From the NCBI GenBank assembly GCA_964632355.1, contig CAZWBW010000016.1:1-38822 (forward strand): a stretch of 38,822 nt of DNA, read 5' to 3'. This document shows positions 23,928-31,665 of the stretch, in pieces; positions within the stretch are counted from its first letter, which is position 1, and every line of letters begins with the position of its first letter. The DNA comes from JALOAP01 sp964632355 (GTDB lineage Bacteria > Chloroflexota > Dehalococcoidia > Tepidiformales > Tepidiformaceae). The notes under the pieces were generated by a model that saw only the letters and a list, made by a program, of their open reading frames with translations, made no database searches and was not told the DNA's origin. A program made the position numbers and the translations under genes.

Positions 23928-24839
23928 ATGGCAATTTCTTTCGAAGGCCAGGTAGCGGTCGTCACCGGCGCGGGCGCGGGCCTGGGCCGTGCGTACGCGA
24001 TCGACCTCGCCAAGCGCGGCGCGAAGGTCGTCGTGAACGACCTCGGCGGCGACCCGCATGGCCAGGGCGAAAACCGTGCGCCTGCCCAGAAGGTCGTCGA
24101 CGAAATCAAGGAACTCGGCGGCGAGGCTGTCCCGAACTACGACGACGTCTCTTCCTATGAAGGCGGCTTCAACATCGTCAAGACGGCGATCGACAACTTC
24201 GGCCGGCTCGACATCGTTATCTGCAACGCGGGCATTCTCCGCGACGTCGCCTTCCACAACATGAGCGAAGACGACTGGGACAAGGTCTTCGCGGTGCACA
24301 TCAAGGGTTCGTTCACGGTGCTGCGCGCGGCGTGGCCGGTGTTCCGCCAGCAGTCGTACGGCCGCGTGATCCTGACCACCTCGTCCTCGGGTATCTACGG
24401 CCAGTTCGGCCAGGCGAACTACGGTGCGGCAAAGACGGCGATGCTCGGCCTGATGAACGTGCTGAAGCAGGAAGGCGCGAAGTACAACGTCACTGTGAAC
24501 ACCATCGCTCCGGTGGCGGGCACGCGCCTCACCGCGACGGTTATGCCGCAGGAGATGGTCGAGCGGCTGAAGCCGGAATTCGTGGTCCCGGCCGTGACCT
24601 ACATGGTCTCGAAGGAGTGCACGGACAGCGGCCTCATCATCGAAGCCGGTGCGGGCAACTTCAACCGCGCAGCGATCGTCAAGGGCCCCGGCATCCAGCC
24701 CGGCATGGACGAAGTCAAGGACGCCGAGTGGGTCCAGGCCAACTGGGACAAGATCTGCAGCCTCGAAGGCGCGGTGCCGATGTGGCGCACCGGCCAGACG
24801 CTCGCTGACTACCTCGCCGAAAAGCAGGCGAAGCAGTAG
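23928..24839 (+). CDS. SDR family oxidoreductase, 17-beta-HSD type 4/(3R)-hydroxyacyl-CoA dehydrogenase-like
   Basis: A 303-residue short-chain dehydrogenase. The dinucleotide motif is TGAGAGLG (13-20); the core has NAG (100-102), catalytic Ser in SSS (152-154), and YxxxK at Tyr165/Lys169. The insertion DLGGDPHGQGENRAPAQKVV after strand 2 is typical of the dehydrogenase domain of peroxisomal multifunctional enzyme 2 and its bacterial relatives, which oxidise (3R)-hydroxyacyl-CoA with NAD+. The C-terminal 70 residues are longer than in minimal SDRs. A purine-rich stretch (AGAGAGGA) precedes the ATG. Two-codon bias and a strong terminator suggest a well-expressed single gene. Confidence 0.88.
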   Translation: MAISFEGQVAVVTGAGAGLGRAYAIDLAKRGAKVVVNDLGGDPHGQGENRAPAQKVVDEIKELGGEAVPNYDDVSSYEGGFNIVKTAIDNFGRLDIVICNAGILRDVAFHNMSEDDWDKVFAVHIKGSFTVLRAAWPVFRQQSYGRVILTTSSSGIYGQFGQANYGAAKTAMLGLMNVLKQEGAKYNVTVNTIAPVAGTRLTATVMPQEMVERLKPEFVVPAVTYMVSKECTDSGLIIEAGAGNFNRAAIVKGPGIQPGMDEVKDAEWVQANWDKICSLEGAVPMWRTGQTLADYLAEKQAKQ

Positions 24840-24861
24840 CGCGCGACAGGCGAACGTTCGA

Positions 24862-24892
24862 AGGGGCCTCCGCACGGAGGCCCCTTTTGTTG
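24862..24892 (+). terminator. Intrinsic terminator after the SDR gene
   Basis: AGGGGCCTCCG, a CA loop and CGGAGGCCCCT form a perfect 11-bp stem, followed by TTTGTTG. Confidence 0.9.
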
Positions 24893-24912
24893 TGGCCGGG
24901 AAACCAGACGAG

Positions 24913-25917
24913 CTACTCGCGCCGGGCTTCGATGACGTAGACGTGCGTGGGCGTCGGGAACACGTTCGTCAGTTCGAAGCCACCAGCCGCGAGGAACTCC
25001 TTGTACTCGGCGGCGGTGCGCTCCCGGCCGCCAGTGGCCATGAGCATGACGATGTCGAGCGTCTTCGCCCACGAAGGGCCTTCCGCGTCGGGCACGACGG
25101 ATTCGACGAGGAGCAGCGTCGCGCCCGGCTTTGCGGCGTCCCGCACGGCCGCAAGGATGGCGTCGGCCTGCTGGTCGGACCAGTCGTGGATGATGTTCAT
25201 GAGGATGTAGCAGTCCGCGGCCGGCAGGCGATCGCGGAAGAAGTCGCCGGCGACCAACTCGAGGCGGGGTGTATCGTGCGGCACCTCTGCGATGACGTGG
25301 GGCAGGTCGAACAGGACGCCATGCGCGCCCGGGTTCGCCTCCAGGATCCCCTTGATGACGTGACCATGCCCGCCGCCGATGTCGGCGATCGTGTCGAACC
25401 GCGAGAAGTCGTAGACCTGCAGGAGGCCGTGGAGGTCGGCGTGCGACTTGGCAGTCATCGCCTCGCCGAAGGTGACGCTCGCCTCGGGATCGCTTGCGAG
25501 GTAGGCGAACATGCCGCCGGGGTACACCAGCTCCATCGCCGCGCGTTCGTCCAGGAGCGACTCGTCGAGGTGGTGGGCGGCCCGCCAGTTCGACTCGTGC
25601 CCGATCATCTTGACAAACGGGGCCAGCGATTGCGGATGGCCGGTTCGCAGAAGGCGGGACGCCGGCGTGTGGGCGAAGCGGTCGCCATCCTGCGCGAAGA
25701 TGCCGTGCGCGGCGAGGAGCCGCATCGCGCGGAAGAGCGCGCGTGGATGGGCGCCGGCTGCGGCAGCAAGGTCGGACGCCGTGCGTGGCTCGTCGCCGAG
25801 GGAATCGGCGACTCCGAGGCGCACCACGGCGTGGAGACAGCGTGGCGCGAGGTAGCCCGCAGCCAGGTCCATCACCTGCTGGATGGCCACGCCGTCCACT
25901 ACTTCGGTCCGGGTCAT
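24913..25917 (-). CDS. Plant-type (acetylserotonin/hydroxyindole) O-methyltransferase
   Basis: A 334-residue dimeric class I methyltransferase of the PF00891 type. An N-terminal winged-helix dimerisation domain (about 15-100, ending in HPRALFRAMRLLAAHGI) precedes the SAM domain. Motif I is DIGGGHGHV near residue 178, and the catalytic motif is NIIHDWSD, equivalent to the LHDW of this family, with the general-base His. A GGGGAG ribosome-binding site lies seven bases before the ATG at 25917. It converges with the SDR gene. Bacterial relatives methylate phenolic, polyketide or carotenoid-like hydroxyls; no such pathway is evident next to it. Confidence 0.9.
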   Translation of the reverse strand: MTRTEVVDGVAIQQVMDLAAGYLAPRCLHAVVRLGVADSLGDEPRTASDLAAAAGAHPRALFRAMRLLAAHGIFAQDGDRFAHTPASRLLRTGHPQSLAPFVKMIGHESNWRAAHHLDESLLDERAAMELVYPGGMFAYLASDPEASVTFGEAMTAKSHADLHGLLQVYDFSRFDTIADIGGGHGHVIKGILEANPGAHGVLFDLPHVIAEVPHDTPRLELVAGDFFRDRLPAADCYILMNIIHDWSDQQADAILAAVRDAAKPGATLLLVESVVPDAEGPSWAKTLDIVMLMATGGRERTAAEYKEFLAAGGFELTNVFPTPTHVYVIEARRE

Positions 25918-26068
25918 GCGTTACTCCCCCAACATCGGATGCGGGGAAGTGTGCCGGCGCAGGCTCGCGCTGACTTCGGGATTTCCACGTACTCGTTGGC
26001 GCCGCGGGAAAGGGGTCCACGAAGCTGAGCAACGTTCGAAGCCGTGGAGGATGGGTGATCTCCGCCAG

Positions 26069-27088
26069 TCAGCTCCGCAAGAGGCGCGCGCCCAGGGCCG
26101 CGGCCTCAGCACGACCCCGCACGCCGAGTTTCGCGTACAGGTTCTCGGTGTGGCGCTCGACCGTTCGCACGCTGAGCGACAGCTGTTTCGCGATCTCCTG
26201 GTTCGTGAGCCCGTCGGTAAGGAGGCCGAGCACCTCGGCCTCGCGAGCCGAGAGCGCTTCGAGGCCGGACGCCGCGCCCTCGACCGGGGTATCGCCGAGG
26301 AAACGCTGGATGGTGGAGGCGAGCGCGAGTGCGTCGCCAAACACGTGGATGTGGAACTTCCCCGGGAGGGTGACCACACGCGCGCGAGGGATGCGCCGTG
26401 CCATTCCGTGGCTCACTTCGGCCGGGAAGAGCGGGTCCTGTGCCCGGCTCACGAGGAGCGTTGGCACCTGGAGGCCGGCGAGGCGGGGAATGAGGTCGAG
26501 ACCCTGTGCGGCATCCTGCAGCGCGGCGGTCGTCTCGGCTGACGCGGAGACGTCGAGAAGCCGCTCGAGCGCTTCGATGTCGGCCGGGTCGGCCCCCTCG
26601 GCCATGAGGGCGGCGAACGTCTTTCGCGCGAGCGTCCAGTCGGTGAGGATCAGCTCGCGCATCGCCGGCCAGGGGTTGCCCTCCTGTGGCGGCCGCAGGA
26701 GCGAGGCATAGAGCACAAGGTACGAAACCCGCCGCGGGTTCTGGAGTGCGTAGAGCACCGCTGTCGGGCCGCCATGCGACGGCGCGAAGAGCGCGAATCG
26801 CCGGAGGCGGAGATGGTCCACGAGGTCGGCGAGGACCTGGACGTCGGCCTCCAGGCTGAAGTCGATGCGGTCCCGTGAGGAGAGGCCGGTGCCCCAGCGG
26901 TCGTACCTGATGTAGGTGCGCGTTCGCGCGATGGCTGCGGCGAATTCCGGGCCCTGGCCCAGCTTCGCGCCTTCGACGAGATGGTTCGTCCAGGCCGGGA
27001 CGACGACGAACGCGGGCCCCTGGCCCTCGCGGGCATATGCGATGTTCGCGCCGACCGACGACCGGAAGTACTCGACCTCGACGACCAT
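26069..27088 (-). CDS. Alpha/beta-hydrolase fused to a LuxR-type DNA-binding domain
   Basis: A 339-residue protein in two parts. Residues 1-265 are an alpha/beta-hydrolase with an apparently complete triad: Ser104 in the elbow APSHGGPT, Asp218 in RAQDPLF and a His in KFHIHVF (246 or 248). Residues about 277-339 are a LuxR/FixJ helix-turn-helix (LSAREAEVLGLLTDGLTNQE). Such fusions act as one-component regulators in which a ligand or its turnover could control DNA binding; that is inference. TACAAT lies seven bases before the ATG at 27088. The longer in-frame extension upstream is not credible. It is divergent from the SDR gene at 27327, a possible target. Confidence 0.88.
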   Translation of the reverse strand: MVVEVEYFRSSVGANIAYAREGQGPAFVVVPAWTNHLVEGAKLGQGPEFAAAIARTRTYIRYDRWGTGLSSRDRIDFSLEADVQVLADLVDHLRLRRFALFAPSHGGPTAVLYALQNPRRVSYLVLYASLLRPPQEGNPWPAMRELILTDWTLARKTFAALMAEGADPADIEALERLLDVSASAETTAALQDAAQGLDLIPRLAGLQVPTLLVSRAQDPLFPAEVSHGMARRIPRARVVTLPGKFHIHVFGDALALASTIQRFLGDTPVEGAASGLEALSAREAEVLGLLTDGLTNQEIAKQLSLSVRTVERHTENLYAKLGVRGRAEAAALGARLLRS

Positions 27089-27095
27089 GCGGCGG

Positions 27096-27101
27096 ATTGT
27101 A
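27096..27101 (-). promoter_or_regulatory. -10 box (TACAAT), leaderless start of hydrolase-LuxR fusion
   Basis: TACAAT on the minus strand ends seven bases before the ATG at 27088, with no Shine-Dalgarno sequence. Confidence 0.5.
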
Positions 27102-27326
27102 GCCTCCCGGCGAGCCAGGGGCGCTTTTCGGCTACTCACGCTGCCCGTGTCGCTCTTTCGCGTATTACCGCGTCGCTCACGGACTTCTCCCACCTCGACT
27201 TCATCGATGCGGCCACCGGGAGTGTGGTTCGCCGAGGAAGGAGTCCGCCGGCCCAACCCGGATCCCGCCGGTGCCGCCAGTCTCCCCGATTGCGTACGCT
27301 TCGCGCGGAACAAGAAGGAGGGACGT

Positions 27327-28121
27327 ATGCGGCTCGAAGGGAAGGTGGCCATCGTCGTCGGGGCGGGACAGACGCCCGGCGAGACAATCGGCAACGGGCG
27401 CGCGACCGCCATCCTGTTCGCGCGCGAAGGCGCCCGTGTGCTGCTGGTCGACCGCGACCCGGTCTCTGTCGAAGAGACGTACGAGATGATTCGCGCGGAG
27501 GGCGGCGAAGCGAAGGTCCACATCGCCGACATCACCGACGAGGACGCGGTTCGCACCATCCCGGAAGCGTGCGTTGCGGCCTACGGGCAGGTCGACATCC
27601 TGCAGAACAACGTCGGCATCGGCGCAGGCGACTCGACGTTCGCACACATCGAACGCGAGGCGTGGGACCGCATCTTTGCGGTGAACGTGACGGGCATGAT
27701 GTTGACCTGCAAACACGTGGTGCCGCTCATGCGCGAACGCCGGCGGGGAGCCATCGTGAACGTCTCGTCGATCGCGGCCGTGGCAGCGACGCCAATGGTC
27801 GCGTACAAGGCATCGAAGGCGGCGGTGAACGCGTTCACGCAGCACCTGGCGATGGCGAATGCGCGCTACGGCGTGCGCGCAAACGCGGTCATGCCCGGGC
27901 TGCTGGACACGCCGATGGCCGTGGGCGGGTTCGCGCGAATGCGGGGCGTGAGCACCGACCAGGTTCGCGAGGAGCGAAACAAGCGCGTCCCGCTGAACCA
28001 GCAGATGGGCACGGCGTGGGACACCGCGTACGCGTCGCTCTTCCTCGCCTCCGACGAGGCGCGGTTCATCACCGGCGTCCTGCTGCCGGTCGATGGCGGA
28101 CAGAGCGTGGCGGTGGGGTAG
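27327..28121 (+). CDS. SDR family oxidoreductase
   Basis: A 264-residue short-chain dehydrogenase. The glycine-rich loop is unusual: GAGQTPGETIGNGRA, with extra residues inside the normal TGxxxGxG. NNVG (94-97) replaces NNAG, the catalytic Ser is in VSS (147-148) and YxxxK is Tyr160/Lys164. Asp42 at the end of strand 2 suggests NAD(H) preference. The C-terminus (FITGVLLPVDGGQS) is canonical. The ATG at 27327 has an AAGGAGGGA ribosome-binding site. It is divergent from the LuxR fusion, separated by 238 bases in which I see no other gene. The substrate is unknown. Confidence 0.88.
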   Translation: MRLEGKVAIVVGAGQTPGETIGNGRATAILFAREGARVLLVDRDPVSVEETYEMIRAEGGEAKVHIADITDEDAVRTIPEACVAAYGQVDILQNNVGIGAGDSTFAHIEREAWDRIFAVNVTGMMLTCKHVVPLMRERRRGAIVNVSSIAAVAATPMVAYKASKAAVNAFTQHLAMANARYGVRANAVMPGLLDTPMAVGGFARMRGVSTDQVREERNKRVPLNQQMGTAWDTAYASLFLASDEARFITGVLLPVDGGQSVAVG

Positions 28122-28125
28122 GGAG

Positions 28126-29046
28126 CTAGCCCGCTCGGCGGCGGAAGCGGTTCCAGGCGGTCGCGAAGTCTTCGGCTTTGCCGTCGGGGTAGTAGTCGCG
28201 GACGAGCTGGCGGCGAAGCGTCTGAGGATCGAAGGTGCGGGTGCGCTTCACGATGGCGCCACGCTCGGTGATGGCGGTGACCTGGACGGGCGGGACCTCG
28301 CGGCGTTGCGGTGTACGGATCGCCGGCCTCGCCATCACCGGTTCGGCGCCGGCAGCGCTCAGGAAGTCGAGCGGGCCGCGGTACTGCTCCGCGTCGTATT
28401 CGAGCGCCTGGACGTCGACGCTCACGTAGACGGGGAGGCGGCCACGCTCCTGCGCCTGCAGCGGCCGGTTACCGACCGCGAGCATGACGCGCTGCCCGAA
28501 TGCATCGGCCTGGTCGCGGGTACAGCCAACGAGCACCACCGCGAAGCGCTGCTCGTCGAGGCGTGCGAGGAAATCGGAGTTCCGGGTGACGCGGGAGAGG
28601 GTCTCGGCAACGTGCTGCACGGCGGCATCGACGGTCCCCGGGCCCCAGACCTGGCCGATTTCGGTGAGCCGTTCGATTTCGATGATGGCGAGCGTGAGCG
28701 GCTGGCCGTAGCGCTCGGCGCGGGCGGTGTCGCGGGCCACCTGTTCGATGAGGTTCTGGCGGTTCGGGAGGCCCGTGAGTTCGTCGGTGAGGGCGAAGTC
28801 CGCGTGCTGGTCGGTGGCGTTCGCCAGTTCGCGGCGATGGATCTCGGCGGTGAGCCGTTCGGTTCGCCGCGCAAAGAACACGGCCGCGCCGGTGGAGCCG
28901 AGCAGCAGCGCGCCGAGCGGCGGAACCGCCAGCGCTGTCGCAACTTCGCCCGCGGCCAGGACGCCGAGCGCAGCGTACATGTTGCGCCGGCTGGCACGCA
29001 GAGCGCTGCCGGAGTCGTTCGGGGCAGAACGGCGACGAAGCTGCAC
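28126..29046 (-). CDS. Membrane-anchored degenerate GGDEF-domain protein
   Basis: A 306-residue protein. Two hydrophobic helices (about 22-38 and 43-58) anchor a cytosolic GGDEF-type domain. The entry motif is DELTGLPNR (88-96). The active-site loop, normally R[YL]GGDEF, reads RLDEQRF (162-168), and the metal Asp after strand 1 is Glu (IEIERLTEIG). It should therefore not make cyclic di-GMP; it could bind it, bind GTP, or act as a scaffold. The C-terminal 70 residues are basic and extend beyond the domain. The GTG at 29046 has AGGAG seven bases upstream and is preferred to the longer upstream start. Confidence 0.8.
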   Translation of the reverse strand: MQLRRRSAPNDSGSALRASRRNMYAALGVLAAGEVATALAVPPLGALLLGSTGAAVFFARRTERLTAEIHRRELANATDQHADFALTDELTGLPNRQNLIEQVARDTARAERYGQPLTLAIIEIERLTEIGQVWGPGTVDAAVQHVAETLSRVTRNSDFLARLDEQRFAVVLVGCTRDQADAFGQRVMLAVGNRPLQAQERGRLPVYVSVDVQALEYDAEQYRGPLDFLSAAGAEPVMARPAIRTPQRREVPPVQVTAITERGAIVKRTRTFDPQTLRRQLVRDYYPDGKAEDFATAWNRFRRRAG

Positions 29047-29185
29047 GACAACGCTCCTGGTTTGGTGCCAAGTGGCATTCGACGGAAGTATCGGCACAGA
29101 ACAGCCGTGTCCGTGGGACTGGCACGTAACGGCCGCGTGAACGAGGGGAAGAGATAGGTTGAAATCGCGAATTCGCATGGTTTAG

Positions 29186-29215
29186 TTGCGAGCGCGTGGA
29201 ACGGCGCGGTAGGCT
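29186..29215 (+). promoter_or_regulatory. Promoter of the thiamine uptake operon
   Basis: TTGCGA (29186-29191), an 18-base spacer and TAGGCT (29210-29215). Transcription would begin near 29222, shortly before the TPP riboswitch. In the gene-free interval 29047-29458, bases 29047-29185 show nothing else. Confidence 0.5.
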
Positions 29216-29236
29216 TGGGGCGACAACAGAACAGGG

Positions 29237-29327
29237 CATGCCGCTGGGGGAGCCGAGAGGCTGAGAGTCCCGAGGGGACAACTCCAGGAACCTGATCCCG
29301 GTAATGCGGGCGTAGGGAAGCGGCGTG
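29237..29327 (+). ncRNA. TPP riboswitch (THI element)
   Basis: All conserved parts of the thiamine pyrophosphate aptamer are present: P1 from CATGCCGCT (29237) with AGCGGCGTG (29319-29327), then GGGGGAGCC, GCTGAGAGT (pyrimidine-binding loop), and the pyrophosphate side AACCTGATCC, GGTAATGC and GCGTAGGGAA. It lies about 130 bases before the thiamine-binding protein gene and should shut the operon off when TPP is high. The downstream hairpins (29329-29410) are the likely expression platform. Confidence 0.95.
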
Positions 29328-29384
29328 GAACAGCAGCCTGAGGGCAGTGTACCCACGTGCTTCCTCTGGCTGGCTGTTGTAGCG

Positions 29385-29418
29385 AGCCGGAGGAATAGGT
29401 TCCCCGGCTTTCGTGTTA
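29385..29418 (+). terminator. Probable riboswitch-controlled terminator
   Basis: AGCCGG-A-GGAA (29385-29395) pairs with TTCC-CCGGCT (29400-29409), 10 bp with one bulge, followed by TTCGTGTTAT. A larger stem just upstream (AACAGC and GCTGTT, with AGCC and GGCT) could be the alternative structure. The T tract is imperfect. Confidence 0.5.
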
Positions 29419-29458
29419 TCCGGCGTCTCCTTCGGCAGCCCCCATAGAGGGAGATGCA

Positions 29459-29755
29459 GTGATCATCGATATCGAGTGCCTCGCGAATCCGCTCGGGACC
29501 GAGGCCAACCCGTACGAGCACGTCGAAGCCGCGATCAAGGTCATCCAGGACTCGGGGCTCAAGTACGAAGTCAACGCGCTCGGGACCACGGTCGAAGGCG
29601 ACCCGGAGGACCTCTGGCCGCTCATTCGGAAGGTGCACGAAGCGTGCCTCGAATCGGGGGCGAAGAGCCTGGTGACGGTCGTGAAGATCGAGCAGGCGCG
29701 CGCGGACCAGCCGCAGCCCACGATCGACTCACTGACCGGGAAGTTCCGGAGCTAA
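29459..29755 (+). CDS. Thiamine-binding protein, MTH1187/YkoF-like
   Basis: A 98-residue ferredoxin-like protein of the thiamine-binding (formerly DUF77) family. The signatures are IDIECLANPLG at the N-terminus, KYEVNALGTTVEGD and a helix ending RKVHEACLESGAK. Relatives bind thiamine or its hydroxymethylpyrimidine part in the cytosol. It is the first gene after the TPP riboswitch and lies four bases before the permease. The GTG start follows GAGGGAGA. Its role is probably to hold or channel the imported vitamin or precursor. Confidence 0.9.
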   Translation: MIIDIECLANPLGTEANPYEHVEAAIKVIQDSGLKYEVNALGTTVEGDPEDLWPLIRKVHEACLESGAKSLVTVVKIEQARADQPQPTIDSLTGKFRS

Positions 29756-29759
29756 CGGC

Positions 29760-30602
29760 GTGGCGGCCACAACGGCCACCCCGGCGGCGCCCGAACGCAA
29801 GGGCTGGTGGGCGCGCAGCACGCGCTACCTGGGCGGGCGGCTCGTCGAATACCTGCCGCCCGCGCTGCTGCTCGCGGCACTTATCGCGGGCTGGGAAGCG
29901 TGGGTGCGGATTTTCGACACCAAGCCGTATGTGCTGCCCGCGCCGAGCCGTGTGTGGAACGCGTTCCTCGAGGTCCGCGGAACGCTCCCGGACCACATCC
30001 AGACCACCCTATCGGAGGCCCTGCTGGGGCTGTTCTTCGCGTGCGTGGTGGGTGTGGTGCTGGCGGCGGTTATCGCGCTGGTACCGCTCGTCCGGCGGGT
30101 GCTCTACCCGATCCTTGTGGCGTCGCAAACCATCCCGATGGTTGTGCTCGCGCCACTGCTGATCATCTGGTTCGGCTTCGGGATGACGCCGAAGGTCGTG
30201 GTGGTCGCGCTCTATGGCTTCTTCCCCATCGTCGTAGCGACGGTGGACGGGCTGGTGAGCGCCGACCGCGAGATGGTGGGGCTGGTGCGCAGCATGGGCG
30301 CCGGACGCCTTGGCGTGCTGCGTTACGTACTCATCCCGTCGGCGCTCCCGAGCTTTTTCGCGGGCCTGAAAATCGCGGCGGCCTACGCCGTGCTGGGCGC
30401 TGTCATCGGCGAATGGGTGGGCGCCGAATCGGGGCTCGGGCTGTTCATCACGCGGGCGCAGACGTCGTTCCGTGTCGACCGCGTGTTCGTGGCCGTAGTC
30501 ATCATCGCGCTGGTGAGTATGGCGCTGTTCGCTGCAGTACACATTGCCGCCCGGCTGGCCACACCGTGGGTGTACGCCGGGCGTTCGGAGGATTCGAAAT
30601 GA
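29760..30602 (+). CDS. thiX: ABC transporter permease, ThiX-like
   Basis: A 280-residue inner-membrane permease of the SsuC/TauC/ThiX type with about six helices. The ATPase-coupling EAA-type loop is MGAGRLGVLRYVLIPSALPS at about 180-199. A first helix (about 33-49) and a periplasmic stretch containing YVLPAPSRVW are characteristic of the family. Its place behind a TPP riboswitch, next to a thiamine-binding protein and before a ThiY-like binding protein, indicates pyrimidine-precursor transport instead of sulfonate. The GTG at 29760 lies four bases after the upstream stop. The gene overlaps the binding-protein gene as ATGA. Confidence 0.9.
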   Translation: MAATTATPAAPERKGWWARSTRYLGGRLVEYLPPALLLAALIAGWEAWVRIFDTKPYVLPAPSRVWNAFLEVRGTLPDHIQTTLSEALLGLFFACVVGVVLAAVIALVPLVRRVLYPILVASQTIPMVVLAPLLIIWFGFGMTPKVVVVALYGFFPIVVATVDGLVSADREMVGLVRSMGAGRLGVLRYVLIPSALPSFFAGLKIAAAYAVLGAVIGEWVGAESGLGLFITRAQTSFRVDRVFVAVVIIALVSMALFAAVHIAARLATPWVYAGRSEDSK

Positions 30603-31663
30603 GAAAACGAACGAGGCGGGGCTGGTTCCGCGGCCGCGCCGGGCTGCTGCTCCTTGGGTTGCTCGCAGCAGCCATGATGCTGTTCGCCGCCGCGTGTGGG
30701 GGCGATGACGACGATGATGCCGGCAACGAGAACGGCGCCGGGGACGCACCCGAACTCGAGCGCGTGACGCTCATGCTGAACTGGACGCCGAACGCGCAGC
30801 ATGGCGGCATCTATCTCGCGCAGAAGAACGGCTGGTACCGCGAAGCGGGGCTCGATGTGTCGATCATCGAACCGGCACAGGCGGGCGCCGAACAGGTGGT
30901 CGCGCAGGGCAACGCCGACTTCGGCATCTCCATCCAGGAGGCGGTGATCCCGGCGCGCGAACAGGGCATCCCGATCGTGTCCATCGCTGCGATCATCCAG
31001 CACAACGACTCGAGCTTCTTCGCGCTCGAAGAGGAAGGCATCACCCGCCCGAAGGACTTCGAAGGGAAGACGTACGGTGGCTACGGCGGGCCGCTCGAAC
31101 TCGAGATCCTGAACAAGCTCGTGGAGTGCGACGGTGGCGATCCATCGCTCGTGCGCCACGTCGAGGTCGGGAACGTGGACTACCTCTCGGGCATGGAGCA
31201 GGACCGTTTCGACTTCGTGTGGGTGTTCGAAGGCTGGGACGTGCTCCGGGCTCGTGAAGTGGAGAATATCCCGGTGACGAGCGTGAAGTTCGCCGACTAC
31301 CTCGACTGCATCCCGGACTGGTACACGCCGCTCATCATTACGAGCGAAAAGATGATCGCTGACCGGCCGGACACCGTGCGCAAGTTCCTCGAAGCGACGG
31401 CGCGCGGGTACGAAGCCGCCATCCGTGACCCGCAGGCGGCCGCCGAGGCGCTGCTCGAGGCGGCGCCCGAACTCGACCGGCAACTCGTGGAGCTCAGCAC
31501 CGAGTACCACGCGAGCCGCTTCGTCGACGAGGGGCGCCAGTGGGGCCTGCAGGACGAAGAGGTGTGGGTGACGTTCGAGCGGTTCCTGCGGGAGGCCGGC
31601 CTCACGTCAAAGGAGGTTGACGTGCAGAAGGCCTACACCAACGCCTTCCTCCCGAGCCGCTAG
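30599..31663 (+). CDS. thiY: ABC transporter substrate-binding lipoprotein, ThiY-like
   Basis: A 354-residue lipoprotein. The signal peptide runs to the lipobox AAAC (Cys33), followed by an acidic Gly/Asp stalk. The mature part is an NMT1/THI5-like domain beginning LMLNWTPNAQHGGIYLAQ, with VDYLSGMEQDRFDFVWVFEG as the distal site. ThiY proteins bind N-formyl-4-amino-5-aminomethyl-2-methylpyrimidine, a thiamine degradation product that can be salvaged. An acidic ligand-site residue set is likely, but I cannot assign each one. The lipid anchor fits a single-membrane-type export system or an outer leaflet of the cytoplasmic membrane. Confidence 0.92.
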   Translation: MRKRTRRGWFRGRAGLLLLGLLAAAMMLFAAACGGDDDDDAGNENGAGDAPELERVTLMLNWTPNAQHGGIYLAQKNGWYREAGLDVSIIEPAQAGAEQVVAQGNADFGISIQEAVIPAREQGIPIVSIAAIIQHNDSSFFALEEEGITRPKDFEGKTYGGYGGPLELEILNKLVECDGGDPSLVRHVEVGNVDYLSGMEQDRFDFVWVFEGWDVLRAREVENIPVTSVKFADYLDCIPDWYTPLIITSEKMIADRPDTVRKFLEATARGYEAAIRDPQAAAEALLEAAPELDRQLVELSTEYHASRFVDEGRQWGLQDEEVWVTFERFLREAGLTSKEVDVQKAYTNAFLPSR

Positions 31664-31665
31664 CG

